64,000 nucleotides of DNA from assembly GCA_018396705.1 (NCBI GenBank), contig JAGTQZ010000009.1, positions 158,099 to 222,098 on the forward strand, in the 5' to 3' direction. The position numbers and the translations under genes were made by a program. Source of the DNA: Candidatus Bathyarchaeota archaeon. Lineage in GTDB: Archaea > Thermoproteota > Bathyarchaeia > Bathyarchaeales > Bathycorpusculaceae. This document shows, one piece after another, positions 47,122 to 55,442 of the stretch (position 1 is its first letter; the number at the start of each line of letters is the position of its first letter). The notes beneath the pieces are model-generated. The model was not told the DNA's origin. It saw only the letters and a list, made by a program, of their open reading frames with translations, and did no database searches.

Positions 47122-49965
47122 TTAAGATTTATCTATCCATGCGTCAAGCCTTTTTGAAGGTTCAACTCTTTTTATTCGCTCTTTTTTAGGCTTTTTGGCT
47201 GGTTTCCATTGCTCAGCAGTTTCAACTAAAATTTCAACCTCTTTCCTCTGAAGCCTCATTCTCCTAAGAGCCTCTAAACCTTCATACACTTGCCTACGCT
47301 CATCCTCAGCTAATCCAAGAATATCAAAAACAGCATAATCAAGCTCCCTTCTCGCTTCTTGCTCCAACTTCTCATCACCTTTCCTTTGAGCCTCACAAAC
47401 TTTAGATAGAGCTTTTTCAATATTCTGCTTTTCATTTAAAGATAATTTATTTGGATCTACAATGGTCATGTTCTTTGTTTCGTATATTTCAAGTTCAAGA
47501 ACGCCGCCGCCATAGAATCGCCCTTCTAACTCTGATATTAAAGCGGTAAGTGAGGAATTAAGAATACCTGCAAGAACATCAACATCATTTTTGTTGATTG
47601 GATGTATCTCATATAATGAATCATTTGCTAATGCATCTGCCTTATTGAGGAAGTACATGCATCTTTCCCATATTCTTCGGCTTCTAAGAATAGGAGCTGG
47701 TTCTCGTTCACCAACGGCATACCAGAGTTTCCTTGATTTCACCGTTGATAAGTTATGATACCCTTTAATTACAGTACCTCCTTTTATGCCACCTTTTATT
47801 CGAGTTTCTACCTCCTCACCCCATTGGATGTATTTTAAAACATTCGTTCCTGCAAGCTCTTCTTTACCTTTATGAACATATAATACCCATTGATCGATAT
47901 CATCTAACGTTATCTCAATTTTCTTTTCTTTTGGAGAAACAACAATAGGCTTTAGGTATTTTTCCTCGATTGACCACAACTTTATTTTTTCCTTATCCAA
48001 ATAAAAGAATTCATTTGCGCCACTTGTGATACCTCTCCGCACTAATGCTATTTTACCTAATTTTGTAACTTTTGGATGATTTAAAATCCTATAATAGATG
48101 GTTGGTGCTCTGAGATATTTTCCCCATTTATCTTTTGGTTCGAGTTCTTTCTGTTTTTTAACTGTTATGCCTATGCGTTCATCTTCAAAGTTTTCTTTTG
48201 CTTCTTCAATTATCCTAACCAATCCTTCTGTTGGTATAGCCTTCTTTATTCTCACAAACTTTACAAGATTGTTTTCTCTTTCTTCTCTCGATTTATCCTC
48301 TTTTTCAAGGATTGTTATGCATGTTCCAACGAGTGCTTTCTCGAAAGCTCTTACATCATACCATATTATTGCATGAATCTTAAAATGATCCAAGAAGAAT
48401 TGTTTTAAGCCTTCTCCATAACCTACATCCAGCCACGTGTCCGAAGTTATTTGTCCCATCATACCGTGTTCTTTTAGGAACTTAGCACTATGAGTGAAAA
48501 AGTAAGCGTATATTCCAGCTCTCGCATCAAGTTGAATCTTTGATCCATCAGAATATGTTAGTGCTTCTTCTCTGATTTGATCTTTATACTCCATTTCTTC
48601 TTGCCTTGTGTATGGCGGATTAGTTATCACTACATCAACTTCTGGAATAACACCCATTGAAGGCTTAACTTTGAAGAAATCGCTTACAACAATGTTCATG
48701 TGCCTACTTGGGACTCTGAGGTTTCTTATCGCCAAATTTATGCTCGAGAGTTGTGCTGGAAACGGGTTTATATCAACACCATATAACTGGTTGAGAATCT
48801 CTTCATGTAGCCTATTCTCATCTGCAAACGGATTTTCCTTCTTCTTCAAATCCTTTAACTTATGGTAAGCTTTAACGAGAAAGCTTCCACTTCCACAAGC
48901 TGGATCCAACACCTTATCGTTGGGCGATCTAATGCACATTTCCGTTATTAACTCAACAATTGGCGGCGGAGTATAATATTGTCCAAGCCTATGCCTCTCA
49001 ACATCCGGAATTAATTCTTCATAAACTCTTCCGATAACATCGCTTCTTATCTTGGCAAGGTTATATGTTCCCAGCTCTTCAATGAACTCGTTTAAGGCAT
49101 ACATCAGCTTCTTGGAGAAGGGTATCTGATCAAGAACTGGATGAGGTTCAAAGATGGCTTCATAATCAACTTCTTTATACACCTTATCAAAATAGCCTCT
49201 AAGAATAGCAGAGAATTCCTTGGGATCTTCTGTTTCAATCTTGGAAAGTTTCGGAATAGTTGCCACTTGGGTTTCCAGTGTTTTGTAGAATGTTAGCCTA
49301 TTCATTAACATGTAAGCAAGCTGTTCGGCGATCCTCTCATTCATTTCTGGAGAATACTCGAAAAGCTGCGCTCTCAACCATCGAATATACTCCTCTTTAA
49401 ACTTCAAATCTTCGCGTAAAAGCTGATTCAAAGATTCCAAAATATAAGGCGTTATAAAATTATGGAATGTTCTAAGCCTCTGCAAGAAAACATCATCAAG
49501 CTCAAGCCACTTTCCAACACCAATTCTAAACCTTGAAACCTCTTCCAAAAGCATCTTGGCAAAGTCTTCATCAAACGAAACCTTGTAATGCTTCAACTTC
49601 CTCTGTGGAAGAGGAACACCAGCAGTAAAAGTATCAAACAAGACAAAAAATTCACCATTACACGTAGCAAAATAAGGAGCACCCAACTCAACAGCATAAC
49701 CAGAAGCCTGCCTAATAACATCAATACTGTAAGGATCAAACTTCCTATCAATGAAAGGAACCTTACGCTTAGTTTCAATCACCAGCAAAGAAATCCTCTT
49801 ACCCTTATCAATAGCCTCAACAACAAGATCTGGCCTCCCATTAATAGTCGGCTCAAACCTAACATCAACAAACTCAATACCGTTAAAAGAAAACTTTTGA
49901 GCGATAACATTCTTCAAAATGCGATAAAGCTCAACCTGAATGTTTCTCTCAGGAACCGAACTCAA
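47122..49965 (-). CDS. Type IIG restriction-modification enzyme (nuclease + N6-adenine methyltransferase)
   Basis: 947 residues. N-terminal nuclease domain: NGRPDLVVEAIDKGKRISLL then VIETKRK (D46, E64, K66). N6-adenine methyltransferase: motif I KVLDPACGSGSFLVKAYHKL (about 350) and motif IV DVVITNPPYTRQEEM (about 445). The C-terminal region (after about 640) with VRRGITSGANEFFYL and LAGILNSSLTALISELEGRF is the target-recognition domain of Eco57I/TaqI-C type. One protein thus cuts and methylates DNA. Sole restriction-modification gene in the island and likely its main defence activity. Confidence 0.9.
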   Translation of the reverse strand: MSSVPERNIQVELYRILKNVIAQKFSFNGIEFVDVRFEPTINGRPDLVVEAIDKGKRISLLVIETKRKVPFIDRKFDPYSIDVIRQASGYAVELGAPYFATCNGEFFVLFDTFTAGVPLPQRKLKHYKVSFDEDFAKMLLEEVSRFRIGVGKWLELDDVFLQRLRTFHNFITPYILESLNQLLREDLKFKEEYIRWLRAQLFEYSPEMNERIAEQLAYMLMNRLTFYKTLETQVATIPKLSKIETEDPKEFSAILRGYFDKVYKEVDYEAIFEPHPVLDQIPFSKKLMYALNEFIEELGTYNLAKIRSDVIGRVYEELIPDVERHRLGQYYTPPPIVELITEMCIRSPNDKVLDPACGSGSFLVKAYHKLKDLKKKENPFADENRLHEEILNQLYGVDINPFPAQLSSINLAIRNLRVPSRHMNIVVSDFFKVKPSMGVIPEVDVVITNPPYTRQEEMEYKDQIREEALTYSDGSKIQLDARAGIYAYFFTHSAKFLKEHGMMGQITSDTWLDVGYGEGLKQFFLDHFKIHAIIWYDVRAFEKALVGTCITILEKEDKSREERENNLVKFVRIKKAIPTEGLVRIIEEAKENFEDERIGITVKKQKELEPKDKWGKYLRAPTIYYRILNHPKVTKLGKIALVRRGITSGANEFFYLDKEKIKLWSIEEKYLKPIVVSPKEKKIEITLDDIDQWVLYVHKGKEELAGTNVLKYIQWGEEVETRIKGGIKGGTVIKGYHNLSTVKSRKLWYAVGEREPAPILRSRRIWERCMYFLNKADALANDSLYEIHPINKNDVDVLAGILNSSLTALISELEGRFYGGGVLELEIYETKNMTIVDPNKLSLNEKQNIEKALSKVCEAQRKGDEKLEQEARRELDYAVFDILGLAEDERRQVYEGLEALRRMRLQRKEVEILVETAEQWKPAKKPKKERIKRVEPSKRLDAWIDKS

Positions 49966-50050
49966 GGACTCTTCCCTATAATAATGTTATTCTAAAATCC
50001 CAATAAAAGCATATTAGTTATCCTACAGCATTTTTTTAACGGGGAAGCCT

Positions 50051-50332
50051 ATGAGCAGTTATGATATCGAGTTTGATGGCAAAAGGTTTAGGAAAGAAAA
50101 TTTCTGCTATTATCCTCACAAGGAATCAAAAAGGCAAATGCTGTATGCCGCCGCTTTTTGGGAACTTTGGAAAAAAGAGAAGGGAATAATTGGAAAAGAA
50201 TGGAGGCACGGAAAGCTCTATGAGCTAAATCGGAAATTTAGAAAGACTTTCAACGCGCTCTGTAGAGAACGCAAAAAAGAACAAAAACCAGTTACATGGG
50301 AAGACATTGCCAAGTTTGAGTTGAATCCCTAA
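50051..50332 (+). CDS. Hypothetical basic protein, 93 aa
   Basis: ATG 50051 with GGGG ahead. YDIEFDGKRFRKENFCYYPH and a Lys/Arg/Trp-rich centre (AAFWELWKKEKGIIGKEWRH) suggest a small nucleic-acid-binding protein. Divergent from the type IIG gene (85 bp between starts), perhaps sharing its promoter region, so it might be a controller. No family recognised. Confidence 0.6.
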   Translation: MSSYDIEFDGKRFRKENFCYYPHKESKRQMLYAAAFWELWKKEKGIIGKEWRHGKLYELNRKFRKTFNALCRERKKEQKPVTWEDIAKFELNP

Positions 50333-50374
50333 ATAGCGTAAACTGAATCTTAAAGATTCATTGGTTCTTTTATT

Positions 50375-50578
50375 TTATGACTGTTTCTTGAGACGGGAAG
50401 AAGCTCTGCTAAGTCTTTTCTTTAGCTTCTGGAGAATGGTGACTGTCGCCTTAATTTGCTGGTTTTTGTCTATGAGGCTTTTATACGCGTCAATTAAATG
50501 GTCAGTGGCTCTTATCAGAAGGTTAACCTCAATTTGGACGAACTTCATAGTGGTGGTGTTCGCTTTTGTTTCTGGCAT
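50375..50578 (-). CDS. Small coiled-coil protein, 67 aa
   Basis: ATG 50578: MPETKANTTTMKFVQIEVNL, then RATDHLIDAYKSLIDKNQQI and TVTILQKLKKRLSRASSRL: one or two long amphipathic helices. The opposite strand is also open but reads as a run of Phe/Leu/Trp, typical of an antisense shadow, so the minus strand is preferred. Function unknown. Confidence 0.5.
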   Translation of the reverse strand: MPETKANTTTMKFVQIEVNLLIRATDHLIDAYKSLIDKNQQIKATVTILQKLKKRLSRASSRLKKQS

Positions 50579-50779
50579 ATTCTCACGCAGACAACGGTTC
50601 TACGTTTCCGTTTTTAAATAAATTATGAATTTTAAATCAGCAAACTCGTTAAGCGTGGTCTTCGTTGTTCATGAAATTGGGAGTAATTTTTCGAAACTTT
50701 ATATAGTGGTTTGTGTCAATTCATCTTTACCCTTTGAAGGGTTCTGGTTTTAGAAAATTTTTGAAAGGGAGGTGATTTT

Positions 50780-50839
50780 ATGTTTAGGGAACAATTTGCA
50801 GCCCTACCCATATTGCCAAAACTTTGTATGAAACTTAAG
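50780..50839 (+). CDS. Possible 19-aa leader peptide
   Basis: A strong ribosome site (GGGAGGTGA) 5 bp ahead of ATG 50780 leads into MFREQFAALPILPKTLYET, ending 17 bp before the next gene start at 50857, which has its own AAGGAGGAATTG. Could be a leader peptide or the relic of a truncated gene. Confidence 0.35.
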
Positions 50840-50856
50840 GAGGAATTGATGAGCCT

Positions 50857-51561
50857 ATGAAAACACACATGTATCGTGATAGCGTGTTGCAGTGGAACGT
50901 TTTTGTCGGCTGCCGTTTTGACTGTGTTTATTGTGAGAAGAGTTTCAAGTTGCAGATGAAAAGGCAAAAGAACCGATGTAGCAGATGCTACAATTACGAG
51001 CCGCACTTTCATCCAGAACGACTTAATCGTCCCTTGCCGAGAACAAAAGGTGACCAGTTCATCTGGCCTTGCAGTAGCGGAGACATAACTTTCTGCAAGC
51101 CCGAGTGGATGCGTAAAATCCTTGAGGTGATTAGGCGTTATCCAGACCGCACCTTCCTACTGCAAACCAAAAACCCAATTGTGTTCAAATACTATGAGCC
51201 TTTCCCGCCAAACGTTGTTTTGGATGTAACCCTCGAAACAAACCGAGATGAAGGTTATCGTCTGATTAGTAAAGCTCCACTGCCAAGCAAGAGGTTCATA
51301 GGCTACCTTAGCGTGAACCATCCGAGAAAGTTTTTAACCATAGAGCCGGTCCTCGAGTTTGACATGGACGAGTTTGTAAGCTGGATTAGGCGGATCAAGC
51401 CTGAAAGAGTTTATCTGGGCTACGACAGCAAAAACTCCTACCTTCCAGAGCCAGAACTCCAAAAAGTGCTGGAGCTTGAGCGTCGGCTCAAGGCTTTCAC
51501 AAGGGTAAAGCGGAAACTGTTCCGCAAAGCATGGTGGGAGCAACGCATTCAAATGAGGTGA
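50857..51561 (+). CDS. Radical-SAM-like DUF5131 (phage Gp37/Gp68) family protein
   Basis: 234 residues. FVGCRFDCVYCEKSFKLQM gives the C-x3-C-x2-C cluster of radical-SAM-like proteins, then a second Cys pair CSRC with the aromatic YNYEPHFHPERL, and FIWPCSSGDITFCKPEWM, TFLLQTKNPIVF, and LTIEPVLEFD, the pattern of DUF5131/phage Gp37-Gp68 proteins. Biochemistry of this family is not established to my knowledge; a role in DNA or nucleotide modification is often suspected. Placed at the right end of element C. Confidence 0.75.
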   Translation: MKTHMYRDSVLQWNVFVGCRFDCVYCEKSFKLQMKRQKNRCSRCYNYEPHFHPERLNRPLPRTKGDQFIWPCSSGDITFCKPEWMRKILEVIRRYPDRTFLLQTKNPIVFKYYEPFPPNVVLDVTLETNRDEGYRLISKAPLPSKRFIGYLSVNHPRKFLTIEPVLEFDMDEFVSWIRRIKPERVYLGYDSKNSYLPEPELQKVLELERRLKAFTRVKRKLFRKAWWEQRIQMR

Positions 51562-51568
51562 TTGAGCT

Positions 51569-51922
51569 TTGAAGAAGAAAGTCACCGTTGAGTTTATGTT
51601 CAGCGATGAGGCGTTCGACCTCGACGCGATAACCTGCGACTATATCCTAAGCATTCTCAGAGAGGCGGGTCTTATAGGCGAAGAAAACCAGCCGAAATGG
51701 AGAGTAACCATAGAACTGTTAGATGAAAAGGACGAAGACAACCTTCAAGAAACAGCATTGAAACCACCAACACCAAAAGAAGAGCCAACTATTGACTTTG
51801 AAGAGCTTTACAACCGCATAGCCACTGAAAGGGAAAAACTCGAACTGAAAAGGCTGAAAAGGCATGAGAAACTGCAACGCCTAATCCACAAACGACCACA
51901 CCATAAAGCCTACATTACGTAA
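51569..51922 (+). CDS. Hypothetical acidic-to-basic protein, 117 aa
   Basis: TTG start 7 bp after the DUF5131-type gene; likely same operon. Starts MKKKVTVEFMFSDEAFDLDA, beta then helix; the C-terminus is strongly basic and helical (EKLELKRLKRHEKLQRLIHK). The family is not recognised. The 3' end overlaps the readthrough frame of the ribbon-helix-helix gene on the other strand. Confidence 0.6.
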   Translation: MKKKVTVEFMFSDEAFDLDAITCDYILSILREAGLIGEENQPKWRVTIELLDEKDEDNLQETALKPPTPKEEPTIDFEELYNRIATEREKLELKRLKRHEKLQRLIHKRPHHKAYIT

Positions 51923-52231
51923 GTTGAATGAGACAAAGAATTGTAATCCTAAAATTTCTGTATAAAAAAATGGGGATTTGCGGGAGAAATCTCCATGCAT
52001 TCTCCTGTTCAAATCCCAGCTACCCCACCATCCTTTATCAGAAACTACGTTTCCGATACCTTCCTTTTTGATTAGCGTTTCAGTTTTGCCTTGTATCTGC
52101 GTGTAATTTTGTTCTATTCCTTTAATGAAGATTTGGAGTAAGTTTTCAACTGTTCTGCTTATGTTGATTCCATATTTTTCCGCTTTTTCTAAAAGTTCTT
52201 TTTCTATTTGGATTGTTGTTTTGGTTTTCAT
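51881..52231 (-). CDS. Ribbon-helix-helix (CcdA-like) protein running into the tRNA-Pro fragment
   Basis: ATG 52231: MKTKTTIQIEKELLEKAEKY, GINISRTVENLLQIFIKGIE forms the ribbon-helix-helix unit. After KKEGIGNVVSDK (palindrome 52037-52057) the frame goes on through the 25-bp tRNA-Pro fragment to a stop at 51881. The same tail GIGNVVSDK and the same readthrough into a tRNA occur in the gene at 1729-2094. The gene lies on the right of the C repeat, so it may belong to the remains of another element. Confidence 0.65.
   Translation of the reverse strand: MKTKTTIQIEKELLEKAEKYGINISRTVENLLQIFIKGIEQNYTQIQGKTETLIKKEGIGNVVSDKGWWGSWDLNRRMHGDFSRKSPFFYTEILGLQFFVSFNLRNVGFMVWSFVD
52007..52031. repeat. att core of element C (right copy)
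   Basis: 25 bp identical to 39896-39920, a 3'-end fragment of tRNA-Pro that includes CCA. The palindrome shared with element A starts 6 bp further right. Confidence 0.85.
52037..52057. promoter_or_regulatory. 21-bp palindrome next to the tRNA-Pro fragment
   Basis: Near-perfect inverted repeat ATCAGAAAC-TAC-GTTTCCGAT, the same as at 1900-1920 but for one base; the similarity extends to about 33 bp (CTTTATC to CCTTCCTTT). In both places it lies less than 10 bp from the att core. Confidence 0.6.
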
Positions 52232-52266
52232 ATAACCACCATATGGCAAATGCCATACATTCTTTT

Positions 52267-52800
52267 TTATTCTAAGGATTGCTCTAAGTCCTTTGTAAAC
52301 CTCAACTCTTCCGCCGCCTCGACGAACTCATCGTATCTATATGTTGGAACTTTACATGCAATAAATTCGCCGAATGTCCTAATTTTATCCGCAATATTGC
52401 GCAACGTTTTTTCCGTTTCAAAAGACGGTTCTAGATAGATTTCAAATCTACTTATATCATGCATTCTTAGGTGGTAATGAGCTTTCGAAATTTTCTCTTC
52501 TATTATTGAAGGTCTAAGCAAATAAGATTTCCTTGATATGCATTCTATTCCAATATTCCTGTTTGGGTCGATATATGATAATCCGCTTACAAGAAGGTCA
52601 AATGGATAATAACCCTTAGGGCACTCATATTTAATATCCGTTGGAATTCCTAGGCAATCCCGAATAGTTGCATAATGGGCATACGCATATAGCTTCAGAG
52701 CAATATGGTGCACTCCCTCGTCTTCTGGAGAGAACACAAACCTATCCTTTGCCTCTTGTAAGTGTTCAACTAATTTTTCATAATAGACTTCCATCGGCAT
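52267..52800 (-). CDS. Hypothetical protein, possibly nuclease-like, 177 aa
   Basis: Starts MPMEVYYEKLVEHLQEAKDR. The central CPKGYYPFDLLVSGLSYIDP, then NIGIECISRKSYLL resembles a D...E-x-x-x-x-K nuclease strand arrangement, but is not a clear motif. The remaining part is helix-rich with EIYLEPSFETEKTLRNIADK. It lies between two ribbon-helix-helix-like genes on the same strand; an antitoxin-like neighbour next to a putative nuclease suggests a toxin-antitoxin or element remnant. Uncertain. Confidence 0.55.
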   Translation of the reverse strand: MPMEVYYEKLVEHLQEAKDRFVFSPEDEGVHHIALKLYAYAHYATIRDCLGIPTDIKYECPKGYYPFDLLVSGLSYIDPNRNIGIECISRKSYLLRPSIIEEKISKAHYHLRMHDISRFEIYLEPSFETEKTLRNIADKIRTFGEFIACKVPTYRYDEFVEAAEELRFTKDLEQSLE

Positions 52801-52858
52801 TTGCCATAACTCAATAACTAAATCATGTTCATGATAGGTTTTGAAATCTCCCTTTTCG

Positions 52859-53047
52859 TTAGAAGCAGTTTGGTTCTGTGCTATTTTTTGGAATGAATTG
52901 GTTAATGCTTCTATTCCAAATTTTTAAAGTGTTTTCACAGTATTGTGAAACGTTTATGCCTAATTCTTGTGCGTGTTTGAAGATTTTGGTTTCTGTTAGG
53001 ATGCTTGTTCTGGTTTCATAGGTTTCACGGTATATACTTGTATGCAT
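52859..53047 (-). CDS. Ribbon-helix-helix (CcdA-like) protein, 62 aa
   Basis: ATG 53047. TSILTETKIFKHAQELGINV then SQYCENTLKIWNRSINQF matches the gene at 51881-52231 in layout (charged helix ending in GINxS, then ENxL helix). Possibly the antitoxin of the 177-aa protein that follows it on the strand, 58 bp downstream. Confidence 0.6.
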   Translation of the reverse strand: MHTSIYRETYETRTSILTETKIFKHAQELGINVSQYCENTLKIWNRSINQFIPKNSTEPNCF

Positions 53048-53244
53048 AAAGCGTTATGCAATCATTACACTATGACATGTTCCTAAGCAGAGCAAGAGAT
53101 TATTCTTCTTGTTCTGTTTGTCCCACCGCTACTGTGTCGAAGTTTTCTGAAGTCCTCACGTTTTGCGGCTCGGATGCTTTAGTTTGGTTTAGTGGTTAAA
53201 ACTTTATACGGTCAGTCCCTTTTTATGGTAGGCGAGGATGAAGT

Positions 53245-54180
53245 TTGAGGGTTGTTTTGAAGGTAGCGGATAAAATTAAAATGCTTGAAATTCAAGGGGC
53301 AAGGAACATTGCCATAGCCGCTATCAAAGCCATCGAGACCATGGCGGTTCAGACTACGGCCAAGAATAAGGAGGGTTTTTTGAAGGAGTTATACGCCGCG
53401 AGAAATATTCTCTTCACATCCAGGGCCACTGAACCATTAATGAGGAACGCTGTTCGCAGGATACTTGCCCGAGTGGAGGAAAGTACAGAAGATGATGTCA
53501 AAGTCTTGCGCGATGTTGTTTCATCCGCCGCCAAGCAGTTTTTGATGGATTTTGACCGTTCAAGTGGGCTTATAGCTGAAATTGGCGCCAAGCGGGTAAA
53601 AGACAAAGCGGTAATATTCACTCACTGTCACTCATCCACGGTTACTAATATTCTCAAGAGGGCAAAAGCGCAAGGGAAAACATTCGAAGTCATCTGCACT
53701 GAAACTAGGCCGGTTTTTCAAGGAAGGATAACCGCCAAAGAGCTTGTAGAGGCAGGGATAAAGACAACGCTGATTGTGGATTCCGCCACTCGCTTTTTCA
53801 TGAACGAGGCTGATATGGTCCTTGTGGGAGCTGATGCTATAACCTCTGAGGGAAACGTTATAAACAAGATTGGCACAAGCGCCATAGCCCTAATCGCTAA
53901 GGAGGCTAGGACACCCTTCTATGTGGCCGCGGAACTTCTAAAGTTTGACCCAGAAACTATGTATGGTGACTATGAAGAGATAGAGGAGCGGAGCCCAGAG
54001 GAGATCTGGGAAAATCCGCCTAAAGCGTTAACCATAAGAAACCCGGCCTTCGACATCACAAGAAGGGATTTCATTCACGGCATAATATGCGAGGAGGGGA
54101 TAATATCACCTCACTCAATAGCGGAGGTTGTCCGGAGAAGGTATCCTTGGGTCTTCAACTCAGGTCTTCCACGTCTCTAG
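53245..54180 (+). CDS. Ribose-1,5-bisphosphate isomerase
   Basis: 311 residues from a TTG start, eIF2B-related fold. Catalytic residues known from the Thermococcus enzyme are visible: Cys128 in IFTHCHSSTVT and Asp197 in VLVGADAITSEG, with VICTETRPVFQGR between. It converts ribose-1,5-bisphosphate (made by AMP phosphorylase) into ribulose-1,5-bisphosphate for RuBisCO. It is convergent with rbcL, with the two 3' ends overlapping by 21 bp. TATA-like ACTTTATACGG lies 40 bp upstream. Confidence 0.93.
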   Translation: MRVVLKVADKIKMLEIQGARNIAIAAIKAIETMAVQTTAKNKEGFLKELYAARNILFTSRATEPLMRNAVRRILARVEESTEDDVKVLRDVVSSAAKQFLMDFDRSSGLIAEIGAKRVKDKAVIFTHCHSSTVTNILKRAKAQGKTFEVICTETRPVFQGRITAKELVEAGIKTTLIVDSATRFFMNEADMVLVGADAITSEGNVINKIGTSAIALIAKEARTPFYVAAELLKFDPETMYGDYEEIEERSPEEIWENPPKALTIRNPAFDITRRDFIHGIICEEGIISPHSIAEVVRRRYPWVFNSGLPRL

Positions 54181-55383
54181 GGCTACGGCGAGTTCCTTAT
54201 GCTCTTTTGCATACTCCTTAAGAGGTATCTTCCTCATGACGGCGTCTACGGCTTGCCTCATGGCTCTAGCTCCGGCTATAGTTCCATCTCTATGACCGTG
54301 AATGCCCCCACCAGCTTGTATGACAAAGTCTCTTCCAAAAATCTCCATCAAGGCAGGCACAAGCCCCGGATGCAGACCGCCCGAGGCCACGGGCATGCAT
54401 GGCCTCAAACCAACCATTTCTGTTTTCAAAGCCTTAATGTTCTCTCTTACCTCCTCCATTGTATCGGACATTTTGCCAACCACTGTTCCCACATGAAGCT
54501 GATCCACGCCTACGATCCTTGCCAGCTTGGCGATTACTCTCATGGCTATGCCATGCCTCGGGTTTTTGGTTACCGCTGCATGTCCAGCTCGATGGCCGTG
54601 GATAACTAGTGGAAGATCCATTTCACGGAGACTCTGTAGGGCAGCGAAGCCGACTGTTAGAATGTCCACCATAATGCATTCGCCGCCTTGGGAAAGCACG
54701 TATTCCGCTCGTCTAATCATCTCGTTAGCTTCAGCGGTCACATTAGCCATGTAAATCTTCCTTTCACCCGTCTCCTTCTCTGCTCTGTCTCTGCTCTCAA
54801 GAGTTTTCGTTACCCTATCCTCGAACCTGTTAAAGCGTTGGCTGCTCAGGTTCTCGTCGTCCTTAACGATGTCACATCCACCCAGCCAAGCCTCGTAGGC
54901 CACGCGGGCATGATCCTCGGTTCTTAAGCCAAGTTTAGGCTTTATTATGGTGCCAACCAGTGGCCTGTCATAAATTTTCAGAAGGCTGCGGATGCCTTCT
55001 ATCCCATACCTTGGACCTTTAAAGCTTCTTGCAAGCTTTTCTGGAAGAATTATGTCTAACAGTCTTAGGGATCTAAGAGTGCGGAGGCCAAAGATGTTTC
55101 CGGCTATGCTGCTGAGGAGGTTAGGCATGTTGCCTTCCTCGAAAAGTTCTGTGGGATAGGCGATCTTAACGATGTTGCTACTTATCTCGAAAACCTTGGC
55201 GGCAAAGGCTTTAACATACTCTTGTTCAGTCGTCAACTCTGTCCATGTACCGATGGAGCTTTCCGCTGCAACTCCACCCGCAGCCTCTTCTATGCTGGTG
55301 CCGTCAGGCTCAATATAGAAAACGCAGATAACATTGTTGCCGTCGGGTTTATAACTTAAGTTTACAAAGTCGATATAGCGCAA
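54160..55383 (-). CDS. rbcL: Form III RuBisCO large subunit
   Basis: 407 residues. Substrate lysine region PLVGTIIKPKLGLRTEDHAR, carbamylated K174 in GGCDIVKDDENLSSQRFN, VIHGHRAGHAAVTKNPRHG, loop 6 GTVVGKMSDTMEEV and QAGGGIHGHRDG are all present. The short N-terminus without a transit-type extension and the absence of an rbcS gene fit archaeal form III. It adds CO2 to ribulose-1,5-bisphosphate to yield two 3-phosphoglycerate. It is divergent from AMP phosphorylase with only 59 bp between starts. Confidence 0.96.
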   Translation of the reverse strand: MRYIDFVNLSYKPDGNNVICVFYIEPDGTSIEEAAGGVAAESSIGTWTELTTEQEYVKAFAAKVFEISSNIVKIAYPTELFEEGNMPNLLSSIAGNIFGLRTLRSLRLLDIILPEKLARSFKGPRYGIEGIRSLLKIYDRPLVGTIIKPKLGLRTEDHARVAYEAWLGGCDIVKDDENLSSQRFNRFEDRVTKTLESRDRAEKETGERKIYMANVTAEANEMIRRAEYVLSQGGECIMVDILTVGFAALQSLREMDLPLVIHGHRAGHAAVTKNPRHGIAMRVIAKLARIVGVDQLHVGTVVGKMSDTMEEVRENIKALKTEMVGLRPCMPVASGGLHPGLVPALMEIFGRDFVIQAGGGIHGHRDGTIAGARAMRQAVDAVMRKIPLKEYAKEHKELAVALETWKT

Positions 55384-55442
55384 TTAACCCACGCCCCTAT
55401 TGCTTAAACCTTAATAGTACATGTAGATAAACTTCTCCGGAG

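Larger units (their letters stand above)
39896..52031. mobile_element. Element C: integrated element with defence cargo
   Basis: 12.1 kb between 25-bp repeats of the tRNA-Pro 3' end. It starts with a zinc-ribbon integrase, has small HTH and ribbon-helix-helix genes, several unknown genes and a block of nuclease/modification genes (DUF4268-like nuclease, PIN pair, nuclease-like protein, type IIG enzyme, DUF5131-type protein). No primase, helicase, capsid or conjugation gene is seen, so it is a passive integrative island that would depend on other elements to replicate or move. Confidence 0.75.

Noticed and set aside
50361..50621. 86-codon plus-strand frame, membrane-like
   Set aside because: The run of Phe/Leu/Trp is what the antisense of a charged coiled-coil gene gives; the minus-strand gene is preferred.
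53048..53244. Another att copy to close a third tRNA-Pro element to the right of 52031
   Set aside because: I looked for the 25-bp tRNA-Pro core between 52.1 and 53.3 kb and found none; the small genes there are treated as remnants without defined ends.
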